Origin: Desulfobotulus mexicanus
Lineage (GTDB): Bacteria > Desulfobacterota > Desulfobacteria > Desulfobacterales > ASO4-4
Length of the DNA: 64,000 bases
Assembly: GCF_006175995.1 (NCBI RefSeq)
Contig: NZ_VDMB01000005.1
Span: 97,296-161,295, forward strand
Direction: 5' to 3'
The notes below the pieces were generated by a model that was not told the DNA's origin, made no database searches, and worked only from the letters and a program-made list of their open reading frames with translations. Positions within the stretch are counted from its first letter, which is position 1. Each line of letters begins with the position of its first letter. The translations under genes and the position numbers were made by a program. Positions 61,919-64,000 of the stretch are shown in pieces.

Positions 61919-63082
61919 ATGAATACCACAGTAGAATATGAAGGTAAAAGCGTGGAAGACGCCCTGGAAAATGCCAGCAGGAAGCTGAAGCTTTCCAAGG
62001 ATAAAATTCACTACGATGTTATTTCCTATGGTTCCACGGGTATTTTTGGGCTGGTTGGGGTAAAAAAAGCAAAAATCCGCGTTAACCTTTCCCAGGGAAA
62101 AGATGGCGGTTCCGCAGAATCCGATCGTAAGGTCAGTGCATCCTCCCTTGTGGATGAAGCCTTTGGCTCCGTGCAGAAGGGTGCTGCACCGCAGGAGAAA
62201 AAAAATAATGGTGGTGACAGATCTCAGCGCCCCCAGGGAAAGAAAAAGCAGGACTCGAGGGAAACCGTTAAAGAAGTACAGGCAGAGCCCGAGGCCATTA
62301 GGAGCCAGGAAACGCTTCCTGAAGAAAAAATGGTATCTTCATCAGCAATGGAAGAGGAAAGCTCCGGCGGTCCCCTTGATCCTCCGGTGATGGAAAAGAG
62401 TTCCCGTTCACGCTCCCGGTCTGCCAGATCAAAAAACAGCCGTGGTAATGGCAGAAAACCTGCGATATCCTCAGGCACATCCGTAAAAAGTAAGGATGAA
62501 GAAGAGGCTTTATCTGTCACTCTGCCGGAATCCGAGGAAGATGGCTTTTCTGAAGTTGCAGAAGAAAACCCGGCGCCCGTTGAAGTGACGCCGGAAATGA
62601 TTGCCCGGGGCCGTGAAATTCTCGAAAAGATACTTCCCTATATCAGTGAGGATGTCACCATACGGGAAGAGGTGTCTCCGGGCCGCATTCTTTTCAACCT
62701 TGATGGGGGTAATCCCGCCATCATCATTGGCAAGCGGGGCCAGACTCTGGAAGCCATACAGTATGTGGTGGATAAAATTGTCAACCGGGACGCCGAAGGG
62801 CGGGTCCGTGTCCAGATGGATGTGGAAGGGTATATTGAAACCCGCAAAGAGCACCTTCAGCAACTGGCCCTGAAACAGGCGGAAAAGGCAAGACGTACGG
62901 GCAAGCCTGCCACCATAGGCCAGATGAATGCCCATGACCGCAGGATTATCCACCTTGCCTTAAAAGATGACCGGGCTGTCCGCACCCAGAGTGTGGGGGA
63001 GGGCTACTACCGAAGGCTGGTAATTTTTCCGAAAAAAGTCCGACGTCGCAGATCCGATGGAAACGGGAGCGAAGAAAGCTGA
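61919..63082 (+). CDS. jag: Jag/KhpB-type RNA-binding protein
   Basis: 387 residues from ATG 61919 (GGGGGAGAGGG just upstream), 13 bp after yidC. The Jag-N domain (VEYEGKSVEDALENASRKLKLSKDKIHYDVISYGSTGIFGLVGVKKAKI) is followed by about 170 residues of low-complexity, charged, Ser/Glu/Lys-rich linker. A KH domain (ILFNLDGGNPAIIIGKRGQTLEAIQYVVDKI) and an R3H domain (NAHDRRIIHLALKDDRAVRTQSVGEGYYRRLVI) end the protein. It binds RNA and partners KhpA in other bacteria. The linker is unusually long. Confidence 0.94.
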   Translation: MNTTVEYEGKSVEDALENASRKLKLSKDKIHYDVISYGSTGIFGLVGVKKAKIRVNLSQGKDGGSAESDRKVSASSLVDEAFGSVQKGAAPQEKKNNGGDRSQRPQGKKKQDSRETVKEVQAEPEAIRSQETLPEEKMVSSSAMEEESSGGPLDPPVMEKSSRSRSRSARSKNSRGNGRKPAISSGTSVKSKDEEEALSVTLPESEEDGFSEVAEENPAPVEVTPEMIARGREILEKILPYISEDVTIREEVSPGRILFNLDGGNPAIIIGKRGQTLEAIQYVVDKIVNRDAEGRVRVQMDVEGYIETRKEHLQQLALKQAEKARRTGKPATIGQMNAHDRRIIHLALKDDRAVRTQSVGEGYYRRLVIFPKKVRRRRSDGNGSEES

Positions 63083-63122
63083 AAAGCGGTTATCCACTGC
63101 TGGTACAAAATCAGTTTTGAGA

Positions 63123-63160
63123 AAGTACCGCTCCTCTTCACATGGAGCGGTACTTTTTTT
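63123..63160 (+). terminator. strong terminator between jag and mnmE
   Basis: AAGTACCGCTCC / GGAGCGGTACTT form a perfect 12-bp stem with a 9-nt loop, followed by a T-run. The rpmH-jag transcript probably ends here, so mnmE would need its own promoter in the short space before 63195, or read-through. Confidence 0.88.
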
Positions 63161-63194
63161 ATTGGCGGGTACAAATGGAGACAGGAAAAAAGAT

Positions 63195-64000
63195 ATGCCT
63201 CTGGACAATACAGAAACCATTGCCGCCATCGCTACCCCACCGGGTACCGGAGGTATAGGCATCATAAGAATTTCCGGACCTGCATCCATAGCCATTGCCT
63301 GTAGCCTGTTCCACAGAAAAGGTATTGCAGGTCCTGCGGCTCCCCATGATCTTATTTCTCACCGTCTGACCCTTGGACATATATGCGATCCCACCGGTGG
63401 GGAAATTCTGGATGAGGTGCTGGTGGTGGCCATGCGGTCCCCCAGGTCTTTTACAGGAGAAGACGTGGTTGAAATCCAGGCCCATGGAGGCCCCTGGCTA
63501 CTCCGCAGCATACTTGCTCTGGTGCTTGATCAGGGAGCCCGTCTGGCTGACCCCGGAGAATTTACCCGCCGTGCCTTCCTCTCTGGCCGCATGGATCTCA
63601 CCCAGGCCGAAGGGATGATGGATTTGATTGAGGCCAGAACCTCAGCAGCCAGAAAAATGGGTTCCGCCCTTCTCCGGGGAGAGCTGGGAATGGAGGTTAC
63701 CCGTCTCAGGGAAGCCCTGCTGGAGCTTGCCACTCGCATGGCAGCGGAAATAGATTTCCCCGAAGATGTGGGGGATCTTGTAGATACGGAACAGGTGCTG
63801 CGGGATCTGCAGGAAAACTTTTTGCCGGAGCTTCGCCGTTTCATCCGCATGGGTGAAAACGGAGTCCGCCTCAGGGAGGGCTTGCGCATTGTGATTGCCG
63901 GCCTTCCCAATGCTGGAAAATCTTCTGTCATGAACCGTTTGCTGGCCATGGACCGTTCCATTGTCACGGATATTCCAGGCACCACAAGGGATCTTGTGGA
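63195..64000 (+). CDS. mnmE: tRNA uridine-5-carboxymethylaminomethyl modification GTPase, 5' part
   Basis: 268 codons before the window ends. The start MPLDNTETIAAIATPPGTGG and the motif IGIIRISGP form the MnmE N-terminal formyl-tetrahydrofolate-binding domain. PRSFTGEDVVEIQAHGG, PGEFTRRAFLSGRMDLTQAEGMMDLIEA and a helical domain follow. The G domain then begins with G1 GLPNAGKSS and G2 TDIPGTTRD, where the window cuts. With MnmG it modifies wobble uridines of tRNA. AGGAAAAAAG lies before ATG. Confidence 0.96.
   Translation, partial: MPLDNTETIAAIATPPGTGGIGIIRISGPASIAIACSLFHRKGIAGPAAPHDLISHRLTLGHICDPTGGEILDEVLVVAMRSPRSFTGEDVVEIQAHGGPWLLRSILALVLDQGARLADPGEFTRRAFLSGRMDLTQAEGMMDLIEARTSAARKMGSALLRGELGMEVTRLREALLELATRMAAEIDFPEDVGDLVDTEQVLRDLQENFLPELRRFIRMGENGVRLREGLRIVIAGLPNAGKSSVMNRLLAMDRSIVTDIPGTTRDLV

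Overview
The window reads as chromosomal DNA of a sulfate-reducer-like Desulfobacterota bacterium (Desulfobacterales type is my best guess). The grounds are indirect. It carries a siroheme decarboxylase (AhbB type), a ferredoxin:thioredoxin reductase-like protein, a group B [FeFe] hydrogenase-like protein, a split ferredoxin-linked glutamate synthase, several sigma-54 activators, two acyl-CoA dehydrogenases and a PHA synthase. Most genes have good AAGGAG-type ribosome binding sites. TTG or GTG starts are supported in several places. I found no tRNA, rRNA, CRISPR array or intact transposase.

Layout. 0-5.5 kb: the start of a secreted protein, then a minus-strand hyuA / PAS-sigma54 activator / glutaredoxin / FTR-like operon, and a GDSL hydrolase. 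5.5-12.6 kb is the accessory region. It holds an orphan MazE-like antitoxin, an ATPase + DUF4435/TOPRIM pair resembling PARIS (AriA/AriB) between two diverged copies of a ~317-bp repeat, a small membrane protein, and a WYL regulator / PHD-like zinc finger / DUF1643 / AT-rich lipoprotein block bracketed by 42-bp direct repeats, one of which runs into the 3' end of purF. 12.6-24.4 kb: purF, carB and carA (with a palindromic tandem repeat forming the end of carA), and a three-gene split glutamate synthase.

24.8-38 kb: a small hypothetical gene, a double GIDE-like + LemA membrane protein, purT, [FeFe] hydrogenase and pirin on the plus strand. Then come a DUF4124 serine protease with a coiled coil inserted in its catalytic domain, a GNAT remnant, a tandem universal stress protein, an EAL-Cache protein, an acyl-CoA dehydrogenase and a MITE-like element. 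38-50 kb: VOC protein, a second sigma-54 activator, a second acyl-CoA dehydrogenase, a solitary second carB, ahbB with an LCM-family methyltransferase, class I phaC and a NaChBac-type sodium channel. 50-64 kb: BCCT transporter, prmA, HtrA protease, then a long plus-strand housekeeping run: B12-type radical SAM/DUF2344, rng, rpmH, rnpA, yidD, yidC, jag and mnmE (cut by the window end).

Functional themes. De novo nucleotide and nitrogen metabolism is prominent (PurF, PurT, CarA, two CarB, glutamate synthase). Low-potential redox chemistry recurs (ferredoxin domains, FTR-like, hydrogenase). Envelope proteostasis appears as HtrA, YidC/YidD and the DUF4124 protease. The best candidates for new biology are the PARIS-like pair between its repeats and the neighbouring repeat-bracketed block with a bacterial C4HC3 zinc finger. 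Functional names rest on motif and family recognition by eye; no database search was run.
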